Shown in pieces: positions 24,282 to 33,570 of a stretch of 64,000 bases of DNA (position 1 is its first letter; every line of letters begins with the position of its first letter). A program made the translations under genes and the position numbers. The DNA lies in NCBI GenBank assembly GCA_963712065.1, contig CAVQGM010000002.1, positions 1,922,001 to 1,986,000 on the forward strand, in the 5' to 3' direction. The notes beneath the pieces were generated by a model. That model was given only the letters and a program-made list of their open reading frames with translations, made no database searches and was not told where the DNA came from. The DNA is from CAVQGM01 sp963712065 (GTDB taxonomy: Bacteria > Actinomycetota > Acidimicrobiia > Acidimicrobiales > Acidimicrobilacustridaceae).

Positions 24282-24914
24282 ATGCACCTGTTCTCACGAA
24301 CCGCGACCATCGATCCCGAACACACCGAGCACGCCCTCGAGTTCTGCGTCGAGATCGCCGGGTACGTCTCGAAGGCGACCGGCCTCGAGGTCGTCCCGTG
24401 GATGACCCTCTACGGCGCGCCGGTCGGCACCGTGACGTGGAGCTGCCGGGTCGACTCGCTGGCGGCGATGGGTGCCGCCCAGGACAAGCTCGCCGCCGAC
24501 TCGAGCTACATGAAGAAGGTGGCCAAAGCCTCCGACGACCTCTTCGACGGCCCCACCGAGGACACCATCGGCCAGTTCGTCGCCATGGTCGGGTCGGGCA
24601 CGGAGATCCCTCAGTACGCCACCGTCGTGAACGCCCAGTGCGCCAACGGCCGCATCGCCGACGCCATGGCCTGGGGCGTCGACATGACCACCCGGGTCAA
24701 CAAGCTGACCGGGCTCGACGGGTCCTTCGTCCGTGGGCTCTACGGGCCGTGGGCTTCCGTGGCGTGGATCAGCCTGGCCGACTCGCTCGACGCGATCGAG
24801 GCCGGCGAAGCCGCCACGGCCGGCGATGACGGCTACCTCGAACAGATCGACGCCGGCGGCGATCTGTTCACGCCGGGCTCGGCCACCCAGCGCCTCATCC
24901 GCCGCCTCGCCTGA
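24282..24914 (+). CDS. Hypothetical protein, duplicated alpha/beta-barrel type
   Basis: The 210-residue soluble protein starts at the ATG behind GAGGAGATGC. The first half (ALEFCVEIAGYVSKATGLEVVPW...GTVTWSCRVDSLAAM) and second half (GRIADAMAWGVDMTTRVNKLTGL...ASVAWISLADSLDAI) repeat the same order: helix, Thr-Gly-Leu turn, strand ending in Trp, then DSL. That is the pattern of two fused ferredoxin-like modules of the dimeric alpha/beta barrel kind. Function unknown; no metal or haem ligand is obvious. It may be cotranscribed with the 102-residue gene 44 bases downstream. Confidence 0.65.
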   Translation: MHLFSRTATIDPEHTEHALEFCVEIAGYVSKATGLEVVPWMTLYGAPVGTVTWSCRVDSLAAMGAAQDKLAADSSYMKKVAKASDDLFDGPTEDTIGQFVAMVGSGTEIPQYATVVNAQCANGRIADAMAWGVDMTTRVNKLTGLDGSFVRGLYGPWASVAWISLADSLDAIEAGEAATAGDDGYLEQIDAGGDLFTPGSATQRLIRRLA

Positions 24915-24958
24915 CCCCCCGCCCACTTCCGCACCTCGACGAAGGAGACCAACGAACC

Positions 24959-25267
24959 ATGAGCCACATGCAGCTGTCCCACACGCGGCCGGTCCAGGCC
25001 GAGTGGAACGGACTCAGCCAGGCCGATGCCGACGCCAAGACCACGGCGATCTACGACGTCATCGGGAAGCACGGTGGCGACGTGAAGGTCGTGGCCTGGC
25101 AACCGTCGAACATCTCGTTGATCTCGGTCATCGAGTACCCGGACGAGACCTCGGCACAGAAGAGCGTCGCCGAGATCCTCGCCCTTGGGACCCTCGAGTT
25201 CGTCTCCATCGACGGCCTCTGGGACGTCGCCGAGTGGACCGCCATGGTCCGCGAGGCGGCGGGCTGA
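24959..25267 (+). CDS. Small hypothetical protein, single alpha/beta-barrel module
   Basis: The 102-residue protein follows a strong GAAGGAG ribosome binding site. It contains one ferredoxin-like module: a helix with DADAKTTAIYDVIGKHGG, strands KVVAWQPS and LISVIEYPD, and a second helix with SAQKSVAEIL. The pattern resembles small DUF3303/GYD-like proteins, but I would not assign one. It lacks a signal peptide and membrane helix. It lies 44 bases behind the 210-residue protein, whose two halves have a similar order of elements, so a partnership is possible. Confidence 0.65.
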   Translation: MSHMQLSHTRPVQAEWNGLSQADADAKTTAIYDVIGKHGGDVKVVAWQPSNISLISVIEYPDETSAQKSVAEILALGTLEFVSIDGLWDVAEWTAMVREAAG

Positions 25268-25330
25268 GCGCGGCGGGCTGACGCCGACCCCTCGGGCCGA
25301 GCGCCCGGGGGGCGGCATCCGCCGCGGCGC

Positions 25331-25365
25331 GGTCCGCGCAGCGCGCGCGCGGCGCGGCGCGGACC
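25331..25365. repeat. GC-rich inverted repeat in a gene gap
   Basis: GGTCCGCGC (25331-25339) pairs exactly with GCGCGGACC (25357-25365) around a loop of alternating CG. It lies in the 166-bp gap after the 102-residue gene. A transcription-ending role is possible, but no T-tract follows. A TAACGT hexamer near 25393 may be the -10 for the next gene. Confidence 0.5.
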
Positions 25366-25433
25366 ATCGTTGCCCGGCTCGGTCCCTCGGCGTAACGTCG
25401 AGCTCCGTCGTCAGACTCGACAGGGGGACTTCG

Positions 25434-25715
25434 ATGATCGGTGCACTCATCCTCGGCTTCGTGGCGGGGGCCGTCGCCCGCATGCTCATCCCGGGAGACG
25501 CGTTCCGGAACATGAGCGGGCCGGCCTCGTGGGGCGTGTCCATCCTCGTCGGCCTGGCCGGCGCGTTCCTTGGCTGGCTGATCTTCACCAAGGGTTTCGG
25601 CATCGGCGACGACGACATCTTCGATCTCGGTGGCATCGTCGGCGCCATCATCGGCACCCTGATCCTGTTGCCGATCGTCACGATCGTCCTGCGCCGCATG
25701 AACAAGGCCGACTGA
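25434..25715 (+). CDS. GlsB/YeaQ/YmgE-type transglycosylase-associated membrane protein
   Basis: The 93-residue protein consists of three hydrophobic helices (ALILGFVAGAVARMLIPG, WGVSILVGLAGAFLGWLIF, GGIVGAIIGTLILLPIVTIVL) with Gly-rich packing and a short basic tail. The small GlsB/YeaQ/YmgE family of stress-associated inner-membrane proteins has the same helix pattern and the same ARxLxPG turn after the first helix. The name transglycosylase-associated is historical; the biochemical role is unknown. The ATG follows CAGGGGG; longer in-frame upstream sequence is ignored as it lacks family similarity. The gene appears to be transcribed alone. Confidence 0.85.
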   Translation: MIGALILGFVAGAVARMLIPGDAFRNMSGPASWGVSILVGLAGAFLGWLIFTKGFGIGDDDIFDLGGIVGAIIGTLILLPIVTIVLRRMNKAD

Positions 25716-25743
25716 GAGCGAGCCGACGCCCAGACCAGGCGGC

Positions 25744-26148
25744 TCACCGGGGCCGGGTCTCGGTCCCCAGGCCGGCGGTGACGAACAGGACGGTGGTCGA
25801 GCCGTCGACGTCGGCGGTGTGCCAGACCCCGGGCGGGTTGATGACGGCCTCACCGGCCGAGATGGTGACGGCGCGGAGCCGGCCGTCGACCTCCTGGTGC
25901 AGGGTCATCGACCCGTCGACGCAGACCACCAGCTCCTCGCCCTCGGGGTGCACCTCCCAGCTGTCCCACGGCTCGGTGAACGTGTGCAGGGAGACGAGAC
26001 GGCCTTCGGCCCCGTCCGAGGCGGTCCGGGTGGCGTAGCGCTCGTACCAGTCCATCGAGCCGGTGAACGGCTCCTGGCGGACCACGGTGGCCCCGAGCCC
26101 GAGGTGGACGGGGACCTCACCCAGGCGGAACACGATGTCGTCGCTCAT
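25744..26148 (-). CDS. Cupin-domain protein
   Basis: The 134-residue single-domain protein has the cupin double-stranded beta-helix pattern. The second half shows HPEGEELVVCVDGSMTLH (the G(X)5HXH(X)3,4E(X)6G type motif with one His and paired Glu) and GEAVINPPGVWHTADV (G(X)5PXG(X)2H(X)3N variant). Such proteins bind a metal or a small ligand and include dioxygenases and isomerases; the incomplete ligand set here leaves the function open. The ATG at 26148 lies ten bases after the stop of the F420-type gene, so they form a two-gene operon. Confidence 0.75.
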   Translation of the reverse strand: MSDDIVFRLGEVPVHLGLGATVVRQEPFTGSMDWYERYATRTASDGAEGRLVSLHTFTEPWDSWEVHPEGEELVVCVDGSMTLHQEVDGRLRAVTISAGEAVINPPGVWHTADVDGSTTVLFVTAGLGTETRPR

Positions 26149-26158
26149 CCGGACGGCC

Positions 26159-26593
26159 TCACGTGACCGCTGGCGACAGCACGACCACCGGGATCTCGCG
26201 GTCGGTCTTGCGCTGGTAGCCGGCGTAGTTGGTGTGCCGAGTCGAGAGCTGCTGCCAGAGCTCGGCCCGCTCCTCGCCCTCGGCGATGCGGGCGACCATC
26301 GACTGCCTCTTCGCACCTCCGACGGCGACCTGGACGTGGGGGTCGTCGCGGAGGTTGAGGAACCAGGCCGGGTGCCGGTCGTCACCGCCGCGGGACGCCA
26401 CGATCACGACGTCGTCGCCCCGCTGGAGGGGCGAGCTGAGCATCACGCTTCGCGGCTGGCCCGACTTCCGCCCGACGGTCGTCAGCTCGAGCATGGGCAT
26501 CCCCGCCCCGCTCCAGCCGAGCTTCCCGAACGACACCGTGATGATCCCCCGATGGAGGAGGTTCATCCCCTTGAGCACCAGATCTGATGGCAT
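26159..26593 (-). CDS. Nitroreductase/deazaflavin (F420)-dependent oxidoreductase, DDN family
   Basis: The 144-residue protein matches the deazaflavin-dependent nitroreductase family of actinobacteria: LTTVGRKSGQPRSVMLSSP near residues 37-55, a VASRGGDDRHPAWFLNL core (66-82), and HTNYAGYQRKTDREIPVVVL at the end. These small split-barrel proteins bind reduced coenzyme F420 and reduce quinones, nitro compounds or enones. The presence of this family suggests that the organism makes F420. The ATG at 26593 is preceded by TAGGGT, six bases away, so the transcript may be leaderless. Confidence 0.9.
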   Translation of the reverse strand: MPSDLVLKGMNLLHRGIITVSFGKLGWSGAGMPMLELTTVGRKSGQPRSVMLSSPLQRGDDVVIVASRGGDDRHPAWFLNLRDDPHVQVAVGGAKRQSMVARIAEGEERAELWQQLSTRHTNYAGYQRKTDREIPVVVLSPAVT

Positions 26594-26599
26594 GACCCC

Positions 26600-26605
26600 A
26601 CCCTA
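26600..26605 (-). promoter_or_regulatory. Candidate -10 (TAGGGT) of the F420-type oxidoreductase gene
   Basis: On the minus strand TAGGGT ends six bases before the ATG at 26593, the usual distance for a leaderless start. The 63-bp divergent gap to the next gene shows no further motif. Confidence 0.4.
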
Positions 26606-26656
26606 GGCACGAAGCTGAGCCGGCGAAAAGAACTGCTGGATACGTTCCCGACTCTT

Positions 26657-27163
26657 GTGGAGGCCACCTTGTTCTCGATCGACTACGACAGCCCGGAGGC
26701 GCTCGGGCGGGCGTTCGATGCGATGGCCGACGACACCGAGCTCCAGGCGCTCATGGTCCGGCTGAGCGGTGCTGCGTCCCCGACGACCATCACCTCCCAG
26801 GTGATGGGGATGGAGCTGCCGATCGGGCGGGACCCGAAGCCGGGACAGGGGGGCGTCCTCGAGGTCCACACCAGCAAGGTGAACCCGGGGAAGATGGGAC
26901 AGTTCCTCGCCGAGTCGGCCGAGGTGTGCGAGTTCGTCGAGGCCAACGGGGCCGTCAACGCTCGGGCGATCCAGCTCACCTACGCGGGGATGTCGAGCGG
27001 TCTGACCGCCCTCACCTGGGAGGTCGAGAACATGGCCGCCCAGGCCCGCCTGGGCTCGGCGTGGTTCTCCGACGCCGGGCTGGCGTTGCAGACCAGGGCC
27101 AGCGGCCCGGACGCGGCCTCCGTGACGGTCTCCAGCGCCATCTACAACGCGATCCCCCTCTAG
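26657..27163 (+). CDS. Hypothetical soluble protein
   Basis: The GTG at 26657 opens a 168-residue protein. Its order of elements recalls the 210-residue protein at 24282: a VLEVHTSKVNPGKMGQFLAESAEV module followed by VNARAIQLTYAGMSSGLTALTWEVENMAAQA, which fits two dimeric alpha/beta barrel modules. I do not recognise a specific family. There is no signal peptide, membrane helix or cofactor motif. It stands alone between the divergent F420-type operon and the MFS gene. Confidence 0.55.
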   Translation: MEATLFSIDYDSPEALGRAFDAMADDTELQALMVRLSGAASPTTITSQVMGMELPIGRDPKPGQGGVLEVHTSKVNPGKMGQFLAESAEVCEFVEANGAVNARAIQLTYAGMSSGLTALTWEVENMAAQARLGSAWFSDAGLALQTRASGPDAASVTVSSAIYNAIPL

Positions 27164-27265
27164 CGCGCCCCTCGCGCGCCCGGCGACGGGGTCGACGGCG
27201 GCGCGCCCGCCGCGTGCGAGGATCACGTCGGCCCGGGCTCGGAGACCGACGGAGGAGAGGACCGC

Positions 27266-28873
27266 ATGAAGCGATGGTTGCCGCTGATCGCGCTGGCCAC
27301 CGCCCAGTTCGTGATGGTCCTCGACCAGTCGGTGATGAACGTCTCGATCAGCCAGCTCGTCGACGAGTTCGACACGACGGTCACCACGATCCAGGGCGTG
27401 ATCACCCTCTACTGCCTGGTGATGGCCATGTTCATGCTCACCGGCGGCAAGATCGGCGACATCATCGGCCGCCGGCGGGCCTTCGTGATCGGCCTCGTCG
27501 TCTACGGCTGCGGGTCGGCCCTCACCGCGGCGTCGCAGTCGGTGGCGGTCCTCGCCCTCGGATGGTCGATCCTCGAGGGCCTCGGTGCCGCGCTGGTGCT
27601 GCCGGCCATGGCGGCGCTGATCGCCGGGAACTACGAGGGCGACGAGCGCAAGGTCGCCTACGCGGTGATCGGCGGCGTCGCCGGCGCCGGGATCGCCATC
27701 GGTCCCATCCTCGGTGGCTGGGCCACCACCGAGCTGTCGTGGCGGGTGGTGTTCGTCGGCGAGGTCGTCCTGGTGGCGTTCATCCTCGTGATGACCCGCC
27801 TCGTCGCCGACGCGCCGCGGCGCGGACCGAAGCTCCACCTCGACGGGGTGGGCTCGATCCTGTCGGCCGCCGGCCTCGGGATGATCGTGCTGGGCACGCT
27901 GCAGTCGAGCACCTGGGGGTGGGTCGAGCCGAAGGACTCGCCGGTCGAGCCGTTCGGCTTCTCGTTGACCGTCTTCGTCATCGCCGCCGGCGGCGCGCTG
28001 CTGTGGGGCTTCGTCCGATGGCAGCGGCACCGCGAAGCGGTGGGTGACGATCCCCTGGTGCACCTCGACCTGGTGCGCATCCCACCGCTGCGGTCGGGGC
28101 TGATCGGGCTCCTGACGCAGAACCTCATCCTCATGGGCGTGTTCTTCACCGTGCCCCTCTACCTGCAGCTCGTGATCGGTCTCGACGCCCTCGACACCGG
28201 CCTCGAGATGCTCCCCGTCAGCATCGCGATGTTCCTCGCCTCCGCCGCCGGCTCTCGGCTGTCAGCCCGCTTCCCGGTGCGCACCATCGTGAGGGCCGGG
28301 TTGTGGATCGTCGTCGCCGCCGCCCTCCTCCTGCTCGCCACGATCCAGCCCGAGCTGGCCGACACCGGGTTCGCCGCGTCGATGGCCCTCCTCGGCCTCG
28401 GCATGGGGCTCCTCGCCTCACAGCTCGGCAACGTGGTGCAGTCGTCGGTGGACGCGTCGGGTCGCGGGGAGGCGGGCGGGCTGCAGTACGCCGGGCAGCA
28501 GCTCGGCTCCTCGCTCGGCGTCGCCCTCATCGGCGCCATCGTGCTCAGCGGGCTCACGAGCGGGTTCGTGGCCAACGTGCAGTCCGACGAACGGATCAAC
28601 GAAGGGGTCGAGTCGCAGGTCACCGTGGCCGTCGGGTCGGGCATCGACTTCGTCGACGCGGACCAGATCGGGCAAGCGGCCCGACAAGCCGGCCTCGACG
28701 AGGCCACCAGCGACGCCATCGTCGACGACTACGAGCAGGCCCAGCTCCGGTCCCTCAAGGCCGGTCTGCTGGCCGCCGCCCTCCTCGCCCTCGGCTCGCT
28801 CGCGTTCACCCGGGACCTCCCCCACGACCGTCGGTCGCCGAACGAGACGCCCGCGGCCGACGTCGCCGCCTGA
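27266..28873 (+). CDS. MFS transporter, DHA2 (EmrB/QacA) type
   Basis: The 535-residue protein has about 14 membrane helices, the layout of the DHA2 drug:H+ antiporters. The motif A region reads GGKIGDIIGRRRAF (about 60-73), and the first helix carries the LDQSVMNVS version of motif D1. A long extracellular stretch of about 65 residues (FVANVQSDERINEG to YEQAQLRS) precedes the last helix. The ATG has GGAGGAGAGG upstream. No regulator gene adjoins it; the next gene converges from the right behind a possible bidirectional hairpin. It probably exports a toxic or antibiotic compound. Confidence 0.92.
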   Translation: MKRWLPLIALATAQFVMVLDQSVMNVSISQLVDEFDTTVTTIQGVITLYCLVMAMFMLTGGKIGDIIGRRRAFVIGLVVYGCGSALTAASQSVAVLALGWSILEGLGAALVLPAMAALIAGNYEGDERKVAYAVIGGVAGAGIAIGPILGGWATTELSWRVVFVGEVVLVAFILVMTRLVADAPRRGPKLHLDGVGSILSAAGLGMIVLGTLQSSTWGWVEPKDSPVEPFGFSLTVFVIAAGGALLWGFVRWQRHREAVGDDPLVHLDLVRIPPLRSGLIGLLTQNLILMGVFFTVPLYLQLVIGLDALDTGLEMLPVSIAMFLASAAGSRLSARFPVRTIVRAGLWIVVAAALLLLATIQPELADTGFAASMALLGLGMGLLASQLGNVVQSSVDASGRGEAGGLQYAGQQLGSSLGVALIGAIVLSGLTSGFVANVQSDERINEGVESQVTVAVGSGIDFVDADQIGQAARQAGLDEATSDAIVDDYEQAQLRSLKAGLLAAALLALGSLAFTRDLPHDRRSPNETPAADVAA

Positions 28874-28889
28874 GCTCGCCGCCGACGGC

Positions 28890-28905
28890 GCACCGGGATC
28901 GGTGC
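28890..28905. terminator. Short hairpin between convergent genes
   Basis: GCACCG (28890-28895) and CGGTGC (28900-28905) form a six-base stem with a GGAT loop in the 38-bp gap between the convergent MFS and SDR genes. It could end transcription from both sides; no T-tract is seen on either side, as is common in very GC-rich genomes. Confidence 0.4.
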
Positions 28906-28911
28906 CTCGGG

Positions 28912-29739
28912 TCAGTCCTCCGAGCCCGAGGTGCGGGCGGCGTGGTCGGCGGTGGCCGCGCTCAACAGCTCGATGATGGTCCGCCGGTCGACCGTCCAGA
29001 CCCCGGACGCCAGGGCCCGGTTGGCCTCACCCACGACGTGGGTCGGCCCGTTGCCGATGTTGGCGAGGATCTCCCTGGCCACGTCCTCGGGCAGCAGGTC
29101 CCGGGTCGGGTCGAACCGGACCCCCTGGCGGACGGCCGCCGGCGTCTGCACCGACCCGAGCACCGCGTCGCACACGTCGATGCCGTGCTCGCGCAGCTCG
29201 GCCCACAGACCCTCGGCCAGGTTGACCCCGAACATCTTCGCCGCCGAGTAGACGGCGACGTTGGCCGCCCCGGCGAGGCAGGCGAGGGAACCCACGAGGA
29301 CGACGCCGCCCCGGCCCCGCGCCCGCATGCCCGGCGCCAGCTCCCGCACCAGCGCGAGCGGGCCGATGCAGTTCAGCTGCACGAGCTGGAGCGACGCCTC
29401 GAACGAGTGGTCGAGGAAGGTCGCGGTCTCGTTGACCGCCCCCGCGTTGTACACGAGCAATCCCACCTCGACGTCGGCCACGGCGTCACCGACCCGTCCG
29501 CCGATCGTCGGATCGGTGAGATCGGCGACGAGCACGCGCACCTGCACGCCGTGGACCGCGGCGACGCGAGCCGCGAGGTCCTCCAGGCGCCGCTCGTTCC
29601 TGGCGATCACCACCAGGTGCGAGCCGTGGGCCGCCAGCTGCTCGGCCACCGACGCGCCGACGCCCTCGGATGCACCGGCGACCACCGCCCACGGGCCGTA
29701 CCGCTCGACGAACCTCGGTGGGGATGCTGGCTCGCTCAT
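28912..29739 (-). CDS. SDR-family oxidoreductase
   Basis: The 275-residue protein is a classical SDR: GASEGVGAS near residue 22, YNAGA in place of NNAG, catalytic Ser in LVGSLACLAG, Tyr and Lys in VYSAAKMFG (YxxxK, about 168-172). The final 40 residues extend the classical core. Pattern and length resemble the actinobacterial long-chain 3-oxo reductases of the DltE/HSD type. The start ATG follows CGGGAGGAGG. Substrate unknown. Transcribed alone, convergent with the MFS exporter. Confidence 0.88.
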   Translation of the reverse strand: MSEPASPPRFVERYGPWAVVAGASEGVGASVAEQLAAHGSHLVVIARNERRLEDLAARVAAVHGVQVRVLVADLTDPTIGGRVGDAVADVEVGLLVYNAGAVNETATFLDHSFEASLQLVQLNCIGPLALVRELAPGMRARGRGGVVLVGSLACLAGAANVAVYSAAKMFGVNLAEGLWAELREHGIDVCDAVLGSVQTPAAVRQGVRFDPTRDLLPEDVAREILANIGNGPTHVVGEANRALASGVWTVDRRTIIELLSAATADHAARTSGSED

Positions 29740-29815
29740 CGACCGTCCTCCTCCCGCTGTTCCGCCCCCGCGCCCACGATCGAAGCCTAGGCCCGGGCCT
29801 TCGGCCGGCGGCCGC

Positions 29816-31897
<2,082 letters not shown>

Positions 31898-31931
31898 GGG
31901 CCGACCGTACCCGCCGTCGGTGACAGGAACG

Positions 31932-32351
31932 TCAGGCGCCGAGCTCGTCGATCACCTGGCGGAAGGTGGCGTAGCGCCTCGGGCCGACGCGCTCGGCGAA
32001 CTCGGCCTCCATGGCGCGGATGCCCTCGTCGATCGCGGCCCGGACGCGGTCGCCGGCGGGGGTGCGACGCACGAGGACCGCTCGACCGTCGGACGGGTCG
32101 GGCTCGACGGTCACCCAGCCCCGCTCCTCGAGCTCGCGGATCCGCTGCCCGATGGCCTGCTTGGTGATGCCGCTGCCCTCGACGAGGGCCGACGGTCGGG
32201 TGCCGCGCTCGTCGATGAGGGACAGGATGCGGCCCTGCGATCCCCGGAGGCCCTCGGCGTTCGTGCGCACGAGCCGTCCCATGGCCTCGGCGATCGAGCC
32301 GCCGAGGCTCTCGAGGGCGGCCAGCAGATGGGTCGGGTGCTCCTCCGGCAT
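31932..32351 (-). CDS. MarR-family transcriptional regulator
   Basis: I place the start at the ATG at 32351 (139 residues), because the frame upstream of it would run through the divergent control region and into the neighbour's start. The winged helix is clear: LRGSQGRILSLIDERG, RPSALVEGSGITKQAIGQRIRELEERGWV and DPSDGRAVLVRRTPAG, the beta-wing of MarR proteins (about 42-105). MarR dimers usually bind a palindrome near their own promoter; a perfect one (GTCAATC-T-GATTGAC) is 13 bases upstream. It probably controls itself and the divergent phosphotransferase gene. Confidence 0.88.
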   Translation of the reverse strand: MPEEHPTHLLAALESLGGSIAEAMGRLVRTNAEGLRGSQGRILSLIDERGTRPSALVEGSGITKQAIGQRIRELEERGWVTVEPDPSDGRAVLVRRTPAGDRVRAAIDEGIRAMEAEFAERVGPRRYATFRQVIDELGA

Positions 32352-32363
32352 GCCACCAGCATA

Positions 32364-32402
32364 GTCAATCTGATTGACCACCTCGTCAACTTGCTTTACG
32401 AT
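32364..32402 (+). promoter_or_regulatory. MarR/phosphotransferase divergent control region with palindrome and promoter
   Basis: GTCAATC-T-GATTGAC (32364-32378) is a perfect 7-bp inverted repeat with one central base. The + strand promoter TTGACC (32375-32380), a 16-base spacer and TACGAT (32397-32402) overlaps it; the ATG at 32410 lies seven bases after the -10, so the phosphotransferase message may be leaderless. A degenerate second half-site is GTCAACTT (32385-32392). Binding of the MarR dimer would cover the -35. Confidence 0.65.
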
Positions 32403-32409
32403 CTGGAAC

Positions 32410-33525
32410 ATGTCCCCGCCGATCACGACCGAGCTCTCGGACGACGTCGTCCGGGTCCTCGCCCGACGAGCGACCGGCCGAGGTGGCGCCGAGGTCGCGT
32501 CCTGGCACCTGGAGCGCGCCGACCACCGGGTCGAGAACATGACGACCGACCGGCTCGAACGGCTGACCGGTGAGCTGACCGACGGCACGCCGTGGTCCGT
32601 GTTCGCCAAGACGCTCCGCCCCGCCTCCGAGTCACCGGCGTGGCAGTTCGTCCCGCCCGAGTTCCACCACCAGGTGCTCGAGGACCTCGACTGGGCGGAC
32701 GAGCCCCGGGTCTACCGCAGCGGGATCGCCGCCGGCCTCCCCGACGGGCTCCGCATGCCCGTGCTGTTCCGGGTCGACGAAGCGCCGTCCCGGCTGACCC
32801 TGTGGATGGAAGACGTCGGCGACGACGACCGGTGGGACCTGACGCGCTACCACCGCGCCGCCACGAGGCTCGGCCAGCTGGCCGGGAGCTGGCCCGAGGC
32901 CGTCGCCGGGCCCGGGCTCGGGATGCGGCGCCGCCCGCTGGCCCGGCTGTTCTTCGGCAAGATCAGCCACGTCGACCTGCCGGCCCAGGCCGAGGACCGG
33001 TTCTGGCGCGACCCGGCCGTCGCATCGGTCGTCGACGACCGCCACCGTGCCGACCTCGACCGCCTGGCGTCGGCGGCACCGGCCCTGTGCGAGCGGACCG
33101 AACGCCTCCCGCACGGGCTGGCCCACGGCGACGCCACCCCTGACAACCTCCGCGAGCCCGGCGACGGAACGGTCGTGGCCATCGACTGGAGCTACGGGTC
33201 CTGTGCCCCGTTCGGAGCCGATCTCGCGCAGCTGCTCGCCGGGCGCGTCGAGTCGGGGACGATGCCGTCCGATCAGCTTGCCGGCACGGCGGCCTGCATC
33301 TTCGACGGCTACCTGTCGGGCCTCGCGACCGCAGGAGCGATCGTCGCCCCCGACGAGGTGGAGGCCGCATGGGCCACCCACCTCGCCGTCCGATCGGTGT
33401 TCTCGGCGCTCGTCGTGGATCACCGTCCGGATCTCGACGAGGCCGGCCGGCGCGAGCTGGTCGGCCGGCGCGCCGCCCTCGGCCGGTTCGGCCTCGACCT
33501 CGTCGCACGGGTGGTGGACCGATGA
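32410..33525 (+). CDS. Aminoglycoside phosphotransferase-family kinase-like protein
   Basis: The protein has 371 residues from the ATG at 32410. It has the small-molecule kinase fold: the catalytic loop HGDATPDN (about residues 239-246, H-G-D-x4-N) and the metal-binding AIDWSYGS (about 258, in place of IDF/WE). The N-terminal lobe is longer than in antibiotic kinases and lacks a clear GxGxxG. Members phosphorylate aminoglycosides, choline or acyl-CoA-linked substrates; the specificity cannot be read here. It is divergent from, and probably controlled by, the MarR gene. Confidence 0.83.
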   Translation: MSPPITTELSDDVVRVLARRATGRGGAEVASWHLERADHRVENMTTDRLERLTGELTDGTPWSVFAKTLRPASESPAWQFVPPEFHHQVLEDLDWADEPRVYRSGIAAGLPDGLRMPVLFRVDEAPSRLTLWMEDVGDDDRWDLTRYHRAATRLGQLAGSWPEAVAGPGLGMRRRPLARLFFGKISHVDLPAQAEDRFWRDPAVASVVDDRHRADLDRLASAAPALCERTERLPHGLAHGDATPDNLREPGDGTVVAIDWSYGSCAPFGADLAQLLAGRVESGTMPSDQLAGTAACIFDGYLSGLATAGAIVAPDEVEAAWATHLAVRSVFSALVVDHRPDLDEAGRRELVGRRAALGRFGLDLVARVVDR

Positions 33526-33570
33526 CCGGTCCCCGCCGTCGGCACTGGCCACCGTGGCCGTGGCCGAGGG

